From Adiantum capillus-veneris (taxonomy: Eukaryota > Streptophyta > Polypodiopsida > Polypodiales > Pteridaceae): 64,000 nt of DNA. Made by a program: the position numbers and the translations under genes. Of this stretch, positions 1 through 11,509 are shown piece by piece. Each line of letters starts with the position of its first letter. Positions within the stretch are counted from its first letter, which is position 1. The DNA is taken from assembly GCA_014529385.2 (NCBI GenBank), contig CM043966.1, forward strand, positions 89,786,587-89,850,586, read 5' to 3'. The notes under the pieces were generated by a model. The model had not been told where the DNA came from. It did no database searches and saw only the letters and a program-made list of their open reading frames with translations.

Positions 1-620
1 ATATGATTTCTTCAGCTTGAAAATTGAAGTGATCTGGCCAAATTCACAACACATGGCGGTGTTGCATATCTTAAAGACAATCTATCATAATGGGCGTTTC
101 TACACTCTCATTTTTTGAAATCTTGGAGGATACCTTTGCAGCCTCATAGCCATGGAAAGTAAACTCCTCGAGAAGCCCAGAGCATTGATCTACTGATGCC
201 ATCATCGTAGTAAAATTCATTGTCCTCGTCGTTGCTATTTTCGTTGTGAGCTCCCCTCTATTAAGCTCGCTACCCTGCATTGTTTGAGAAAAAATATTTT
301 TCCAAACGTATTGAGAGGCGGAAGTGAAAAATAGACCCGGTGGCCTCTACACCAAAACTATGCACAATGGCCTCATCATGGGGGATACACAATAGGGGCA
401 CCACCTAGCAAGATATGCGGCTAGGACGCATACATATACACAATGAAGCATGCCATGGAAAACAATTTCAAGATCCACGCCCAAATGTGAAATGGGGTGG
501 TCGGAGAATAAGGTGAGAGGAGTGGTGAATGAGTGAGAATGGGCTTGCTACTCATGCATGTTAGTAAGGAAGATAATTAGGTAGGGGAAACTTGCGAGTA
601 TGCTCACTTATCATACAAGA

Positions 621-723
621 GGTGGCGAATCCGCACACCTCAAGATGGAAGTAGCAAGATGATAGGAATATGAGAGGGAGAGTGTGTGTGTGTGTGTGTG
701 TATGGTGGCGAATCCGCACACCT
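621..723. repeat. 20-bp direct repeat flanking an 83-bp unit
   Basis: The 20-mer GGTGGCGAATCCGCACACCT occurs exactly at 621-640 and again at 704-723, with the TG array ending just before the second copy. It looks like a small local duplication. No function is apparent. Confidence 0.8.
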
Positions 724-1107
724 TTACATAAGCAGAAAAAAAGGCAAGGAACAAGCATATACCATACTCACAATGAGATGTATCCAAAGCGACACAAAGT
801 ATGACACCAAGATGGAGTGTGTTGATTGCTTGTAAAAGATGAATACAATAGATAGCGTATGGCAGGAAAATGAGAAGGGGACAAGATCGTAGGAGGCATA
901 ATGGAGAGATGGGAGTTGATGGCGAGGAATATCATGAGTGTGTCCACCCTTCTTCTTCTTGAAATTGTGCCTTCAACCCTTAATTACAAGTGGTGTGGAG
1001 GTGTGGTGCTCATCTTTTGTGCATGGTGATGGTGATGATGATGGTGTTGTGATTATGTGATTAAGGTTCATGCTACAAGCATGTAGCACAAGAGTGTGTA
1101 TGGATAG

Positions 1108-1131
1108 GTGTGTGTGTGTGTGTGTGTGTGT
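1108..1131. repeat. (GT)n microsatellite
   Basis: Uninterrupted GT dinucleotides, followed a few bases later by a C-run at 1136-1144. Confidence 0.95.
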
Positions 1132-2042
1132 CTATCCCCCCCCCAAAGTGAGATCTCATGGCCTCCTTATATAGGGAAGGAGGGAAGGATTTAGCAATAT
1201 TTCTATTTGAGGTGAGTGTCCCACTTTGGTGATTAGGAAAATGGGGTGCATGTGACTGTGGCTCCCATCTTGTTTCCTCATTATTTAAAATACCAGAGTC
1301 AATAGAGAGAGAAGAAGAGAGAATGTGGGTAGGATGTAGAGAATAGGAGATATTTAAAATAGTCTAGCTTTGGCTAGAGACATAAGCTTATTAGGGAGAG
1401 AAGAGAGAGGTAAGAAATTTACAAGAGAGGTTGTCGAAGGTGGATAGTTGTTGATGAGGATGGATCCTCCAAAAATGGTGATAGAATCACTCTAGACTTG
1501 CCAAGACCTCATTAAAAGAGCCTTGTCTCTTGTAATCATGCTTGAAGACTTGTAGAACCATAGCCATTCTAGAGGGAAGAAAATTGGGGATGGCCTGTGT
1601 TACCATTACACGAGAAAATTGGGGTCCACTACAAAAAAACATATCTCCGTGTTCATAAACTTTGCAAAAAGAATTAACTATCCCAAGCCTCGGTCCCAAG
1701 GGCTCAAACACCTTCGAAGGTAGAGAGAGCTAGCGGGAAATGAGGGTAGGGAAGAGGACGAAGAAACATTCCATAGGAAAAAGAAATTATTCCTCACTTA
1801 TCATCACTCTTCTTGCTTAGCATAGCATAATAGTATAGTAATGAAGATGAAGAAGATGAGAAGCTTAAGCATTGAAGTATGGCTCTTGGTTGGATTTGCA
1901 TTCCATATCCAAGAGTGTTAGTGTAGGCTCTCCACTTCTCAACAAGCTTACAGAAGGAGATGGAGCTCTTGGATTTTGCACTCTACACAATGAGAGAATG
2001 TGTGTGTGGAAGAGTATACCCCCCCTCTCATGCTTGGTCCAC

Positions 2043-2048
<6 letters not shown>

Positions 2049-2081
<33 letters not shown>
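2049..2081. repeat. (CT)n microsatellite
   Basis: Perfect CT array of about 16 units. It produces spurious Ser-Leu reading frames on the plus strand. No LINE end is recognisable next to it. Confidence 0.95.
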
Positions 2082-2084
<3 letters not shown>

Positions 2085-2244
2085 TTATCTTATTATATCA
2101 TTTGGACATGTGTCCTCTTTTTTCTCTTTGAGAGAAAGAACTTAATTATTTATTTTTATGTATCTAAATTCTCATTGGACCCCTTTAAAACCTAATCAAT
2201 AGCATTTAACCACATCATGAGGGCCACATGTGGAGGATCATTTG

Positions 2245-2456
2245 AACATGTGTCTTTTATGCTTATTAAGTCTTTTGATTGAATTGAATACTTCAAGGAC
2301 TTAGTCAATCAAGCAAGCATGTGTCTTTTATGCTTCTTAATTCATTTGTTTTGAATTGAATACTTCAAGCCTTAGTCAATCAAGCATGGACGTTCATGTC
2401 TCTTGAGAATTTATCTTTGAATTTAATATTTCAAAAACCTTAGTCATTTAAGCATA
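2245..2456. repeat. Tandem repeat, about 71 bp x 3, decayed
   Basis: Two close copies of about 71 bp (2245-2315 and 2316-2386) share CATGTGTCTTTTATGCTT, GAATTGAATACTTCAAG and CTTAGTCAATCAAGCA. A third, weaker copy follows to about 2456. No coding potential is visible. Confidence 0.8.
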
Positions 2457-2639
2457 AAAATCACCTCAAGCTTTGGCAAGGTTCCCACAACCACTTTAAG
2501 CGTCTTAGCACCTCATGCTTGGGTACGATTCCCACCTCGAGGCTAGCCCTAGCTTGCATAAGGTCAAATGGCTTTTTAACACTAACTTTTGGAGGTCTTT
2601 AATGAAGCTAACCCTATGGTCTTTTAAAATCCATTAGAT

Positions 2640-2845
2640 GCACGTTGTTCTTTGATAGACTACCTCCGTTTGGACTCCTTTTGAGATGTAACCATCTCTC
2701 CTCTTGGTTCGTTGTGGTGAGGTAAATCTAGAAGCACTTATTGCACATTGCTCTTTGGTAGACCGTCTCCTTTTGGACCCCTATTGAGATGCAACCATTT
2801 CTCCTTTCGATCCCCTGTTGAGATAGATCTAGAAGCACATATATA
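2640..2845. repeat. Tandem repeat, about 105 bp x 2
   Basis: Two diverged copies both run from TGCAC(G/A)TTG through TTTGG(A)CTCC/CCCC and GAGATG(T/C)AACCAT to ATCTAGAAGCAC. The second ends in a short TA run. No coding potential is visible. Confidence 0.7.
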
Positions 2846-3247
2846 TATATACTAACTCTTGTTCACCTTTTATCTTTCCATATTAAGTGATCAATTTAAT
2901 ATGAGAAAATCATTTGGTAAAGTTAGGTATTATATTTTATGACACCTTGGAATCATAGTATAAACCTTGCTGGCAAGTTCACACTGACACTGCTCGATGC
3001 CACAAGCTGCAAACACATTATTGTTCACTTTTTTGCATATGGGTAGTCCTCCCCTTGCTACATCTACACTTATGAGGATTGGACAGAGGATGTGGCTCAA
3101 AGAACTGCACAGTCACCTTGGGCTTTTGAGGGGCATGTGATGAAGACTCGTTTGTTTCGGGGTCAAATACGGATTACTCCCCATTAAAATCGGCCTCAAA
3201 GATTGCTCACTTGGCTGTCGTAGCGTCGGTTTATTCTCACTGACCCT

Positions 3248-3720
3248 ATGAGAATTGTCTCATGGAATATCCAAGGCCTTGGAGACCCACAGTTTGTGTG
3301 CCATCATGGTCGGCTGAGACAAGAACTCTACAGATACCTTGTGGGTGGACCTATTGACATTTTTATGCTACAAGAGCATCATCTTTGTGAGAATGGCATT
3401 CGACGTTGTGAACAATAAGAGAGATTTTGGTCGGCTCTTTTTGGACCTGGTGGCATTCAAGGAGGTGTATGTATGACTATTGTAGACTCATGGAAGCATG
3501 TCATTGTGGGCAAAGGTATAATTGTGCAGGCTAGGGCCCAGTGGGTCACCATGTAGGTTCAAGGTAGCCTTTGGTCTTCTTAAACATTTATGCACCTAAT
3601 CATGCGAGTGCACGGGCTGAGTTTTGGTCGCATATTGTGGAGCATTCGAGGGACTTCAACATGCTCGAGGACCCCTTGGATAGGATTGGGGGCAGTCATG
3701 CTATTGTTCAAGATATTGAG
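3248..3720 (+). pseudogene. LINE-A endonuclease domain (AP-endonuclease type), broken
   Basis: The frame starting at ATG 3248 begins MRIVSWNIQGLGDP, the characteristic start of the exonuclease-endonuclease-phosphatase fold used by L1-type LINEs to nick target DNA. About 35 residues later follows IDIFMLQEHHL, whose Gln-Glu is the metal-binding LQE motif. A stop lies about 55 codons in, and further stops break the rest. The start was chosen because the MRIVSWN motif normally opens the domain, although the open frame appears to continue upstream with two stops. Residual similarity continues to about 4176 in changing frames. Confidence 0.75.
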
Positions 3721-4317
3721 TTGGCTGCTTAGGAGCGTCTATGTATGACTTTGAGGATTTTGGATGTATGGCAGCATGCAAGCTTTGTACGGCCCTCAGA
3801 TAGACTTTCTTTCTCTCGGTTTGATCGCAGAGTAGGGGTCGTGACTTTATATAGGATAGATTGTTTCTACGCTAGTGGCCACATCTATGACATGGAAGGA
3901 TCGGTTTGCATTTTGGTAAGGACTACTTTTTATCATTCACCAGTAATTCTTACTGTGTCACATAAACATTGGAGGGTAAGTGTCATGCTAGCACCCCAAA
4001 GAGGATTTTGTAGGATACAGAGCTCAGAGAGCAAGGTGTGGCAATGTGGACAGAGAGTTTGGACACACAAAGGGACCCTACTGCTAGAGCAACCAATGGC
4101 CTTGTGGAGCTTTACTCGTTTTTTCCTCCAAGAGTTTGCGGCTCACTTGGCTATGACTAGGGAGGAGGAGAAGTGACTTTGACGAGGCATTACCTCCTTA
4201 CAATGGATGCAAGAAAACCACCCAAGGAGCCCTTGGAAGGAGGAGCAAATGCAACAAGCTTGGCAGGAGTTGATCACCATTGAGGAGCGGTGCCACAAGG
4301 TTTCTTAGTGGATTCAC

Positions 4318-5343
4318 GTGGGTGACAAGCTTACTTGTGAGTTCTTTGAGATTGTGGGTCCTCACCATGCGTACACTAGTGTTGGACAGATGAGAAGGAT
4401 CAATGGGTCAGTTGTTATAGAGCCTGAGTATATTCGCGCAGCTGCTATTGACTTCTACCGCGAATTTCTTCAAACGACGAGCCACAGTCAGAGTGTTGAG
4501 ATGCATGCAAGGAGCAGATGTGGGCACATATGCGTTTTTTTGTCACCGAGGAGATGCGTCAGATGCTTGAGAGCCCTTTCAAGCCAGAGGAGCTATAAGA
4601 GGCCCTCAAGGCACTTCCTAGGGGTAGCTACCCAAGGGAGGATAGTTTACTCCAGCTTCTTCTTTGAGTATTGGGACGTTCTTGGTTGGACCTCTATAGT
4701 GCCTACTAGCACATTCTTCGGGATATGCTAGACAGCATGAGCAAGGGATTGATCTATCTTATCCCGAAGGAGAGAGGCTCTCTGGATGAAATTTAGAAGT
4801 GGAAACCCATCACCATTCTCAACTCAACCTACAAAATCCTAGCAAAGGCTTTAAGTTGGACAATTCAACCGCTACTTGAGAGCCTCATACATGAGACACA
4901 CATGAGCTTTGTCAAGGAACACAACATCTTAAAAAGCATCTTTACCTTTTGTGCCGCAACTACCTTTGCACGTCTCTAAGGAGAGGATCTTGTGGTACTC
5001 CTCAATTCTTAGAAGGCGTATGACAGAGTTGATTGGATTTCCTTGAGCACATTGTGCCGAATGGGGGTTTTAGGCATGCATTAGGGGAGTGTCAGCTCTC
5101 TTCCAGTGTGTGCATAGTCACGCATTGTTGGCAAAGGGAAAAGGAGAACACTTTATGCTTACTCGATCGGGTTGCCCTCTTGACCCCTTCATGTTTCTCT
5201 TCTATGTTGCAGTCATGATTAGGTTATTGACTTCACAAGAGGTTGGTTTGCGTGGTCTACAACTGCATATTCGGGAAGAGGAGCTTTTGGGCGTTGAGTT
5301 TGCTGATGACTCAAGCATGTTTTTGGAGGGCCAGGAGCACTAA
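4318..5343 (+). pseudogene. LINE-A reverse transcriptase, broken
   Basis: Similarity to plant LINE reverse transcriptase is spread over several frames. GDKLTCEFFEIV (4321 on) matches the linker before the RT fingers. A segment around 4740-4870 reads LIYLIPKERG and then KPITILNSTYKILAKAL, the usual 'IPK...RPI.L.N..YKI..K' block. Around 5010-5040, KAYDRVDW is the palm motif with the first catalytic Asp. At about 5296-5325, FADDSSMFLEG replaces the usual (F/Y)ADD box. At least five frameshifts or stops separate these blocks, so no functional enzyme can be made. Confidence 0.8.
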
Positions 5344-5599
5344 TCAACTTGCGAAAGGTAATGGATTTCTAGCTTGGTAGTGCTCCCATTGGTCGCCTAG
5401 AGGGGGCATTAGGCGGATCCTCCAGGGACACAAGTATGCTGCTTGTGCTATCAGGTTGGTTTGGATCTTGTCCCAGGAGGAGGAGATTGCTCCCCTCCTC
5501 CTCTTAATTAGGAGAAAACTGCTCCATTGGAGCTCGGCATGGCTCTTGCCCTAGACTAGTCCTCCTCCTCTCAATTAGGAGGAAACTTCTCCATTGTCG

Positions 5600-7480
5600 A
5601 GATCTCCACATGGCTCTCTCTTGCTAGCAGGGTTGTGGTGGCCAACCAGATGTTGTTGGCTATGATGTGATGCATCACATCTTACTGGATTTTCTCAAGC
5701 TCTTTCATCAGCAAGTTGGAGATGCTGATCAGGAACTTCTTCTGGTCAGGGCAACACACAATCAACTTGGGCCAAGGTCTCCTGGCAAGCCATCACTTTA
5801 CCTTGCTCTTAGGTAGGGTTGGGTAGCACCAACCCAGTACAGCAGAGTAGAGTCCTCCTTGGGAATCTTGTGGTGAGAGGACTTCTTCCAAGGGCGGAGC
5901 CATGGAAGGAGTTGTTGCTACATCAGATTCAGGCCAGGGTCCCACAAACGGGTAGCCCATGGAGCACTCCACCCGTTGTATTTTCATTGAGATGCACAGA
6001 GTTGAGTAGGAGATGGGAGGACGGCTTTGCTACAAGCCTGCTTCGACCTTGGGAGCAGCTACGAGGTGGCCATGGGCAACACCAACCCACATACGTTGAG
6101 GAGCGTCTAAAACAGTGACTTGTTTGGAACTCTATGGTCAATACACAACGAGGCCACATGGTTGGTAGCAAACCTCATGTCTTTTGGGGTCCCATAGCAG
6201 AAGGTCCAACCCAATCTTTTGGGGGTTGGGTGCACATCAAAGTACTCTCGGAGGAGATACGAGGCATTCAGCTATGTGTGACATGAGAGGGGTGCAAAGC
6301 ATGTGTCAGGATATTGTAGAGGCTATACCTGCAGAGTGGCACACCCCTACGGAGCAAGTAGTTCCTTGTTGGATGGGGGCTTCGTAGGGGCAAGTAGTTC
6401 CTTGTTGGATAGGGGCTTTCACGCAACTAGAGGTCCTCATTGTAGTTAAGGCCTGCTCAGCCATGGGTTCCTACTTGTTCTTTAAGGTTCAGAGCGAGGG
6501 CCGCCTCCACAAAGTCATTGTCGAGGCACTAAAGTGGCCTAGTGCTCTTTTCAGTGGATCAAAGCTACGGGCACCAGCGGGAGGACTTGCATCATAGACC
6601 GAGCTCGACCTGTCACATCTTGAGTCAGGACAGTGGCGGCTCTGGGCTTGGGAAAGCCACCCTCTTGTGCGAATGCAGTGAGACCCAGAGGAGTGATTTT
6701 GGGAGGATACCTTTACTCTAGCCGATCACAAGGGGACCCCTTTCTTCCACTACACAACTCACTAAGTCGTCACACACTGATAGCACGGAAAGAGGCTCAT
6801 CCTGCTTGGCGATTCACTGGCAGGAAGAGAGTCTCATGCTTGAGTTCTTGGCAAGCTTCTGGGAGCGCTTGTGGGATAGCAAACAGCGAGTTACTATGCT
6901 CCAATGGCTCATAGCACATTGAGCTACTGAAGTTGGGAGTTGGTTGGTGCACATCGGCCTCTAGTGGATAGTATGTACCGCATGTGACCACTCATTGAAG
7001 ACAATGTCATTACCTTTGGGAATGTCCCATGGCACAGTAGGTTTGGCTTCGAATTCTTCGGCTGATGCCTACATTATCCATACTGAACCAATACACTTGG
7101 GTGTTGCATCTTAGTCCACACTCACAAGCCCAACACTTCATTTTGAGATGGCTTTAGTCAACAGGATGATTGTGATACAAGACGAACAGCTTCAACCAAC
7201 CACATAGTTAGTCCTTCAGGAGTGGAGCAGAGATAGTGGTATTGGGAGCTTATTTGCAACCTAACAGTATGGTTCATACAGTGAGCTCGCTGCTTCTGCA
7301 TCTTCAAGGCTCTACCCATCCCATCAATAGAGACTGTCCATGACAATTGGCTAGAGTTGCTCCACACACTTAGGGGCCAATTTGAAAGACTCCAAGGAAA
7401 TTCTGATTGCATGCAAGAGCACCGCGAGAATTTCTTGAGACTTTGGCACCCAAGGCCCTTCCTCACCATGGTTCATGGCA
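5600..7480 (+). pseudogene. LINE-A C-terminal region with zinc-binding remnant
   Basis: Downstream of the RT the frames still show plant LINE C-terminal features. About 5670-5770 encodes a segment ending KLEMLIRNFFWSG, a common post-RT motif. At about 7000-7050 HYLWECPMAQ resembles the 'HLLWxCPxAxxVW' zinc-binding (zf-RVT) domain that follows RT in plant LINEs. Between and after these, frames are heavily interrupted. A 35-bp near-duplication (AGTAGTTCCTTGTTGGAT at about 6357 and 6390) lies in the middle. Confidence 0.55.
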
Positions 7481-7680
7481 CGCTAGGTGGCAGTACCGTC
7501 CACCAATGTGGTTGTTTTACCCTTCCCATCTTTTGATTTAGCTACCATTGTACATATCCTGTTTTTTCTGGTGGGAGAGTCTCCCCACAAATTAATGTAA
7601 CCCTCTCTAGCAAGGGGAATTTGTAGCCCATTGGGCAATTTTTGTAAATAATGGAAGGATCTTGTTCTTGAAAAGAAGAA

Positions 7681-8164
7681 AACTACAGCTAATACCTTAT
7701 TATTTGCACCACACAGAGTTACAAGTGTATAGCCTATACAATGGCAACATGGCATTGGGAATGCAAAGCGATGATTCTTTCTCATTTTATTCAAGTGAGG
7801 TGAGCTCTAACACACCACGGACTATGTGATCTCACTAAAACAAGCCATATTGTGCTTTCTTTTGGAAAACCAAATCCACACGGGTGTTCAGAAAAAGTGT
7901 TCTCAATTGACAATTGTGTCAATTGAAATTTTGATTAGGAGAGGCCAAACCGTTTTAAAAAAGTTTAAGAAAAATAGTGAACAATTATGACAACAGGGTC
8001 AATTCAACAGCTGTCTTGTTTGAAAAGGATAGAGAGGAGTTGTGTAAGGTACCACTGGGCCCAAAGGTATTCAGAGGTTGGAGGAGCTTAATAACTAGAC
8101 TCAAGGTTGCCTCTTCAATAAACAAGGTTTACTGTAAAACAAATCTTTTAAATATACGATGGCC

Positions 8165-8219
<55 letters not shown>

Positions 8220-8858
8220 CTAGTTGGCGGGCATATGCTTTTTGACGCCGAGCTCTCACCTTTGTAGATGTTCTCTGTCCTTTTCACAGTTGGTGGCTTT
8301 TGGTGGTTCAAGTCTTTGATATACAATTGCAGAGTGTGCTTTTGGTGGAAGTGCCTATCTTTAAGAGGCTGATGTCATCGTCTCTCGATTGGCTTCTAGG
8401 GCAACTTTTACTCTCTTTAGGAGACGTTTCTTCCCCTGGTTTTAAGTTTCTACAGTTCGCCCGTGTGGCTAGTTATATGCAGTACTTACAATTCCCTGTT
8501 TGTTGCCTTCGATCTAGCTTTGTAACCATGTACTTGCCCTCACAATCCACACCGTTTGTGGAATTTTTGAGTAATAGAAATCAGCCTCAAAATAAACAAA
8601 TTACAGAATCTTGTAGCAAACAAAAAAATTCTGTAATATTTGATCCATGAGTGAACTTCACAACATTGCACTGCTAGGAGTTCACATTTCTTACCCTACA
8701 TTTCTCAGGCTCAAGAACAAGCTATAACATAGCCGAATTTCTCGTAATTCTCAAGTAGGTAACTATCTATGCAGCAGAACTATGGCAGTTCGTTGCAGCT
8801 ATTAAATAAGGAGAGTTGGCACACAGGTTTTTGACTTGGTCGTATGCGTAAAATGACA
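7681..8858. other. Unassigned interval with a (GA)24 array
   Basis: A (GA)n microsatellite occupies 8167-8214. The plus strand around 8490-8580 (CTTTGTAACCATGTACTTG ... TTTTTGAGTAATAGAAA) resembles the 3' untranslated tail of a LINE or processed transcript, but no adjoining coding domain could be read. The rest holds no recognisable gene. Confidence 0.4.
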
Positions 8859-9065
8859 TCATGATCTCTCTGTTTTAACCCGCTTTGCTGCAGGTTGATC
8901 TGCTGCAGGAGCCTTTGAATTCTGTTTGCCGAGTGTGGAGCCATCCATGGCAGCAGTCAATGGTGCTGCTTGTGCTTGAGCCCCTTCATTTGCAGAATTG
9001 AAAACTGTAGGGTTGCCAGCACCACCACCAGGCATTGGTAGAGGTGGAGGGGGCGCAGGTGGAAG
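8859..9065 (-). CDS. Putative terminal exon of a host gene (Pro-rich, basic C-terminus)
   Basis: On the minus strand a frame of 68 codons runs from a good acceptor (TTATGTTTCCAG, AG at 9066-9067) to a TGA at 8859-8861. It begins LPPAPPPPLPMPGGGAGN and ends with PAAKRVKTERS, a Pro/Gly/Ala-rich tail closing in a basic, nuclear-localisation-like KRVK. The composition, absence of internal stops and lack of repeat match are unlike the surrounding transposons. No upstream methionine is needed if it is a last exon. I do not recognise the family. The CT/CA array begins 15 bp upstream of the acceptor. Compatible exon-like pieces on the same strand lie at about 15881-15930 and 17435-17559, which would place gypsy-1 in an intron. 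This link is inference. Confidence 0.45.
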   Translation of the reverse strand, partial: LPPAPPPPLPMPGGGAGNPTVFNSANEGAQAQAAPLTAAMDGSTLGKQNSKAPAADQPAAKRVKTERS

Positions 9066-9078
9066 CTGGAAACATAAC

Positions 9079-9081
<3 letters not shown>

Positions 9082-9145
<64 letters not shown>
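9082..9145. repeat. (CT)21(CA)10 compound microsatellite
   Basis: CT repeat passing directly into CA repeat. On the minus strand it lies in the presumed intron just upstream of the acceptor at 9066. Confidence 0.95.
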
Positions 9146-9381
9146 TCAAAGGAGCAACAGCCAAAAGAAAGAAAAAACAGGAAAAACTGCCCAAGGAAAA
9201 CGTTGAAAAAACCTCTACTAAAGAGAGAGTACCCTGACCACCTACAAAAGACATCTGAGAAGACACGGACTCCAGCAGGTTCTGAACGATTGGCAACACA
9301 AATCCTCTGTAGAGTTATCACCCAATGAGGTAGCACGAGGGGCCGCAGCCGTAAATGAAAGTAAAAGGAGCTGCACCCATA

Positions 9382-9748
9382 GTTACCCGGAACGGGAACG
9401 GGAGGGTCCCGAACGGGACAGGAACGACGAAGGGAGGGCGGAACGGTCGACTAAAGTAAGGCTTGAATTACCTCCATTCAGCTTAGTCTCAAATCAACTC
9501 CTAAACAACCCCAAACCTGCCCTCAAACAGCCCCAAATATGTCTCCCAAACAACCCCAAATGCCTACTTTTTTGCTCCCTAATGCCTACTTTTGCCCATT
9601 CCGTGCCATTCCCCCCAGTTTCGGAACACCTTTCCGGTTACACCCCGTTCCGGAACGGTGTTCCGTTCCTGACTCCGTTTTGGGAAAGGGACTCGTGCGT
9701 AACACCGCTTTGGAACGTTTGGGTTGCGTTCCACGCGTTCCCTGTTAC
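9382..9748. mobile_element. GGAACG-rich element with imperfect terminal inverted repeats, copy 1
   Basis: A 367-bp unit starts GTTACCCGGAACGGGAACGG and ends with CGTTCCCTGTTAC, so its ends are imperfect inverted repeats built from GGAACG/CGTTCC hexamers. The hexamers crowd both ends (about 9386-9450 and 9600-9740), while the middle is C- and A-rich with repeated CAACCCCAAAT. It encodes nothing convincing. A second element with the same ends lies at 36835-37448. This is the plan of a non-autonomous DNA transposon with subterminal repeats. I could not find a clear target-site duplication, so the superfamily is unknown. Confidence 0.5.
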
Positions 9749-9940
9749 ACTGGCTGCATGAGGCAGCAGCTGTCCACAATAGGGGCTCAAGCCTCCAACC
9801 AATTGCAACCTCAATGTGAAGGGTTTTAGGCAGAGAGGCAGCTAATAATTGCATATGTCCCATCAGTCATGGATGCTCTCTCTCTCTCTCTCTAGAAAGG
9901 CAGTCCATGCCAAACTCTAAGAATCTTCCTCTGCAAGGTT

Positions 9941-9943
<3 letters not shown>

Positions 9944-9989
<46 letters not shown>
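9944..9989. repeat. (GA)n microsatellite
   Basis: Perfect GA array just outside the left end of gypsy-1. Confidence 0.95.
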
Positions 9990-9991
<2 letters not shown>

Positions 9992-10025
9992 CAAAGATAG
10001 ATCACAATGTTCTTTCTTCCAGAGA

Positions 10026-10587
10026 TTGAGTAGAGTCACTCCAAGCAAGAAATCTATAGCAACACATATGAGAAGACTCCAAACAGCTGTAACAAAACTA
10101 GAAGAGAGAGAGAGAGAGAGAGAGTCGACACAAAGCGGTGAAGTTCCACTTCCAAATGCACTAGCCCCAAAGCTTGGTGCCCCTTTCAATATTTCTTTCT
10201 TATTGATGCTTCACAAGGTACACTGTCCAAGGGTCCTCTCTCTTTGCAGTGCTCCCAAGCTAATCTGCCACAGAAGAGAGCCCTGGCTCTATTTATAAAG
10301 AGTTACAAGGGGCCCTAAAACAAGCACCCCAAAAGCTATCCATTGAAAAGCTCCTCTCGAAAGCTCTTTGCCCAAAAGCTTGCATAGATGCTACCGTAAA
10401 AGGTTGAAAATCCGTATGGATGCCACGTCAGCATTTGCGATTTCCGTAAGGTAGGGCCACATCATCAATCCATGTTGCTTTTATTTTTAACAGTTCAGCC
10501 CCTCGGCCGCGATCTGTAAGTTGGTTAGGGTTAGGGTTAGGTTCTTATTAAACCCTAACCCTATGCTTGCTACATCACAACTTGTGA
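10026..10587 (-). repeat. gypsy-1 3' LTR (family 1)
   Basis: Same family and close subtype as 15126-15689: shared ACTCCAAGCAAGAAAT, an internal GA array (10103-10124), the conserved CCCCAAAGC...CCCCTTTC block at about 10163-10200, and GTCCAAGGGTCCTCTCTCT. A run of TTAGGGTTAGGG-type repeats (about 10525-10560) lies near its U3 start. The inner end is damaged: TTGTGA runs directly into interior sequence with the polypurine tract missing. Confidence 0.75.
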
Positions 10588-11106
10588 GAGTAATCACCCT
10601 AGATTACGCCTACAAAACAGACGAAGGACAAAAACTAGCTCACTGGACATTGACTCTCAAGTATTCATGCACTAGACTGCACACATCCACCAACACTTGC
10701 ACAAAGACAACAATCATTGAACGCTCACATCACATTCACCCGTCGAGATCTTAGATGAGAATCATGATCATTGTAACTTATTTAGCAATCACATCTAGAC
10801 CGCAATGACCTTCTCAATATGTCTTGATCTACTAATTCTCGTTACTATCACATTCACATCACCATAAGGTGAATAGATAAAATGCTGCAGTCATTTCATC
10901 TTTTCGACACGTACTCAAAACAATACACACATTAGAGAGCACATGTAACAAGTTCATTTTAGAAATTTCCATTTCAACATACATCTTTTAATAAAGTCAT
11001 CCGACACAATACCATCAACCTGTCCATATCTCTTAAATCTCACAGAAAAATTGCCTAGATTGAATAAAGTCACTAATTTCTCTTTGAGATTTTAGAGTAC
11101 TCACGG

Positions 11107-11509
11107 GCTGCCAGTATTTTGCGGAATGACTATGAACTGTGTGCATTGTATTGGAAATTGCCTTGATTGAACTGAAAATATAACCGGCTTGTACACCGTA
11201 GAGTGCCTTACTAATTCAATTACCTGTTAACTTTACACGAAGCACTGAGAAGAAAAGAGAACACAGATGCGTCCAGCGACTAGAATGTCACTGCACACAT
11301 GAAGACCGACACCCTGTAGGCCCCAAAGGTTGGCTCCCTTTCGATATTTCTCTATTCAATTGAAAATAGATGATCCAATCACTTCGATCAAAGTCTCATA
11401 AAGCTGTCCAAACCTAGCGAGACTGAAATTGCAGGGTTTTGACCCAATTTCTCCAACATAACGACGCCAAATCCCCTACACATGAAAAGTACCTGTGTAG
11501 GACGGATAC
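11107..11509 (-). repeat. LTR family 2 fragment
   Basis: Resembles the LTRs at 36156-36834 and 40338-41000: GACACCCTGTAGGCCCCAAAGG at 11311 on, then the TTTCGATATTTCTCTATTCAAT block, CATAACGACGCCAAATCCCC, and the lead-in with GAATCACGACT-like sequence. It has no coding potential. It sits between two copies of gypsy interior sequence and is probably a recombination remnant. Confidence 0.55.

Larger units (their letters stand above)
1..2040. other. Gene-free flank, no recognisable element
   Basis: I see no convincing coding region in either strand. Open frames are short, interrupted, and do not resemble transposon or host proteins. The stretch holds two short TG arrays (about 682-702 and 1108-1131), a C-run at 1136-1144 and a 20-bp direct repeat. 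It may be old, eroded repeat DNA or a long intron or intergenic region. Confidence 0.5.
3128..7680 (+). mobile_element. LINE-A: decayed plant L1-type non-LTR retrotransposon
   Basis: This is a near full-length but dead LINE on the plus strand, read from its endonuclease start through reverse transcriptase to a zinc-binding C-terminal region and a 3' untranslated tail. The tail (about 7500-7680) carries AATTAATGTAACCCTCTCTAG and TTTTTGTAAATAATGG and ends in an A-rich stretch. In-frame coding similarity extends upstream of the endonuclease methionine (from about 3128), so the 5' boundary is uncertain and an ORF1 remnant may be present. Many stops and frameshifts interrupt all domains. Such elements copy themselves by target-primed reverse transcription; this copy cannot. 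It is unrelated in sequence to the LINE-B and LINE-C/D/E families further on. Confidence 0.8.

Noticed and set aside
5793-7469. Several 60-100-codon frames on both strands
   Set aside because: They are shadows of the decayed LINE-A C-terminal region, which shows similarity only on the plus strand across frames.
8300-8650. 116-codon plus frame as a protein gene
   Set aside because: Its end looks like the 3' untranslated tail of a LINE or processed transcript (TTTTTGAGTAATAGAAA); no domain recognised.
9082-9124. Ser-Leu or Glu-Arg repeat proteins across GA/CT arrays (also at 2049, 8167, 15181, 33045, 51375, 54828, 58191, 58447)
   Set aside because: The frames arise from dinucleotide arrays translated in any phase; flanking residues show no protein character.
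9579-9863. 94-codon minus frame as a gene
   Set aside because: Most of it lies within the GGAACG element; the remainder (near 9750-9860) is too short and lacks splice signals.
10525-10560. TTAGGGTTAGGG / CCCTAACCCTAA runs as interstitial telomere
   Set aside because: The motif recurs at the same place in several LTR copies and the repeats are few and irregular, so it is an LTR component rather than telomeric DNA.
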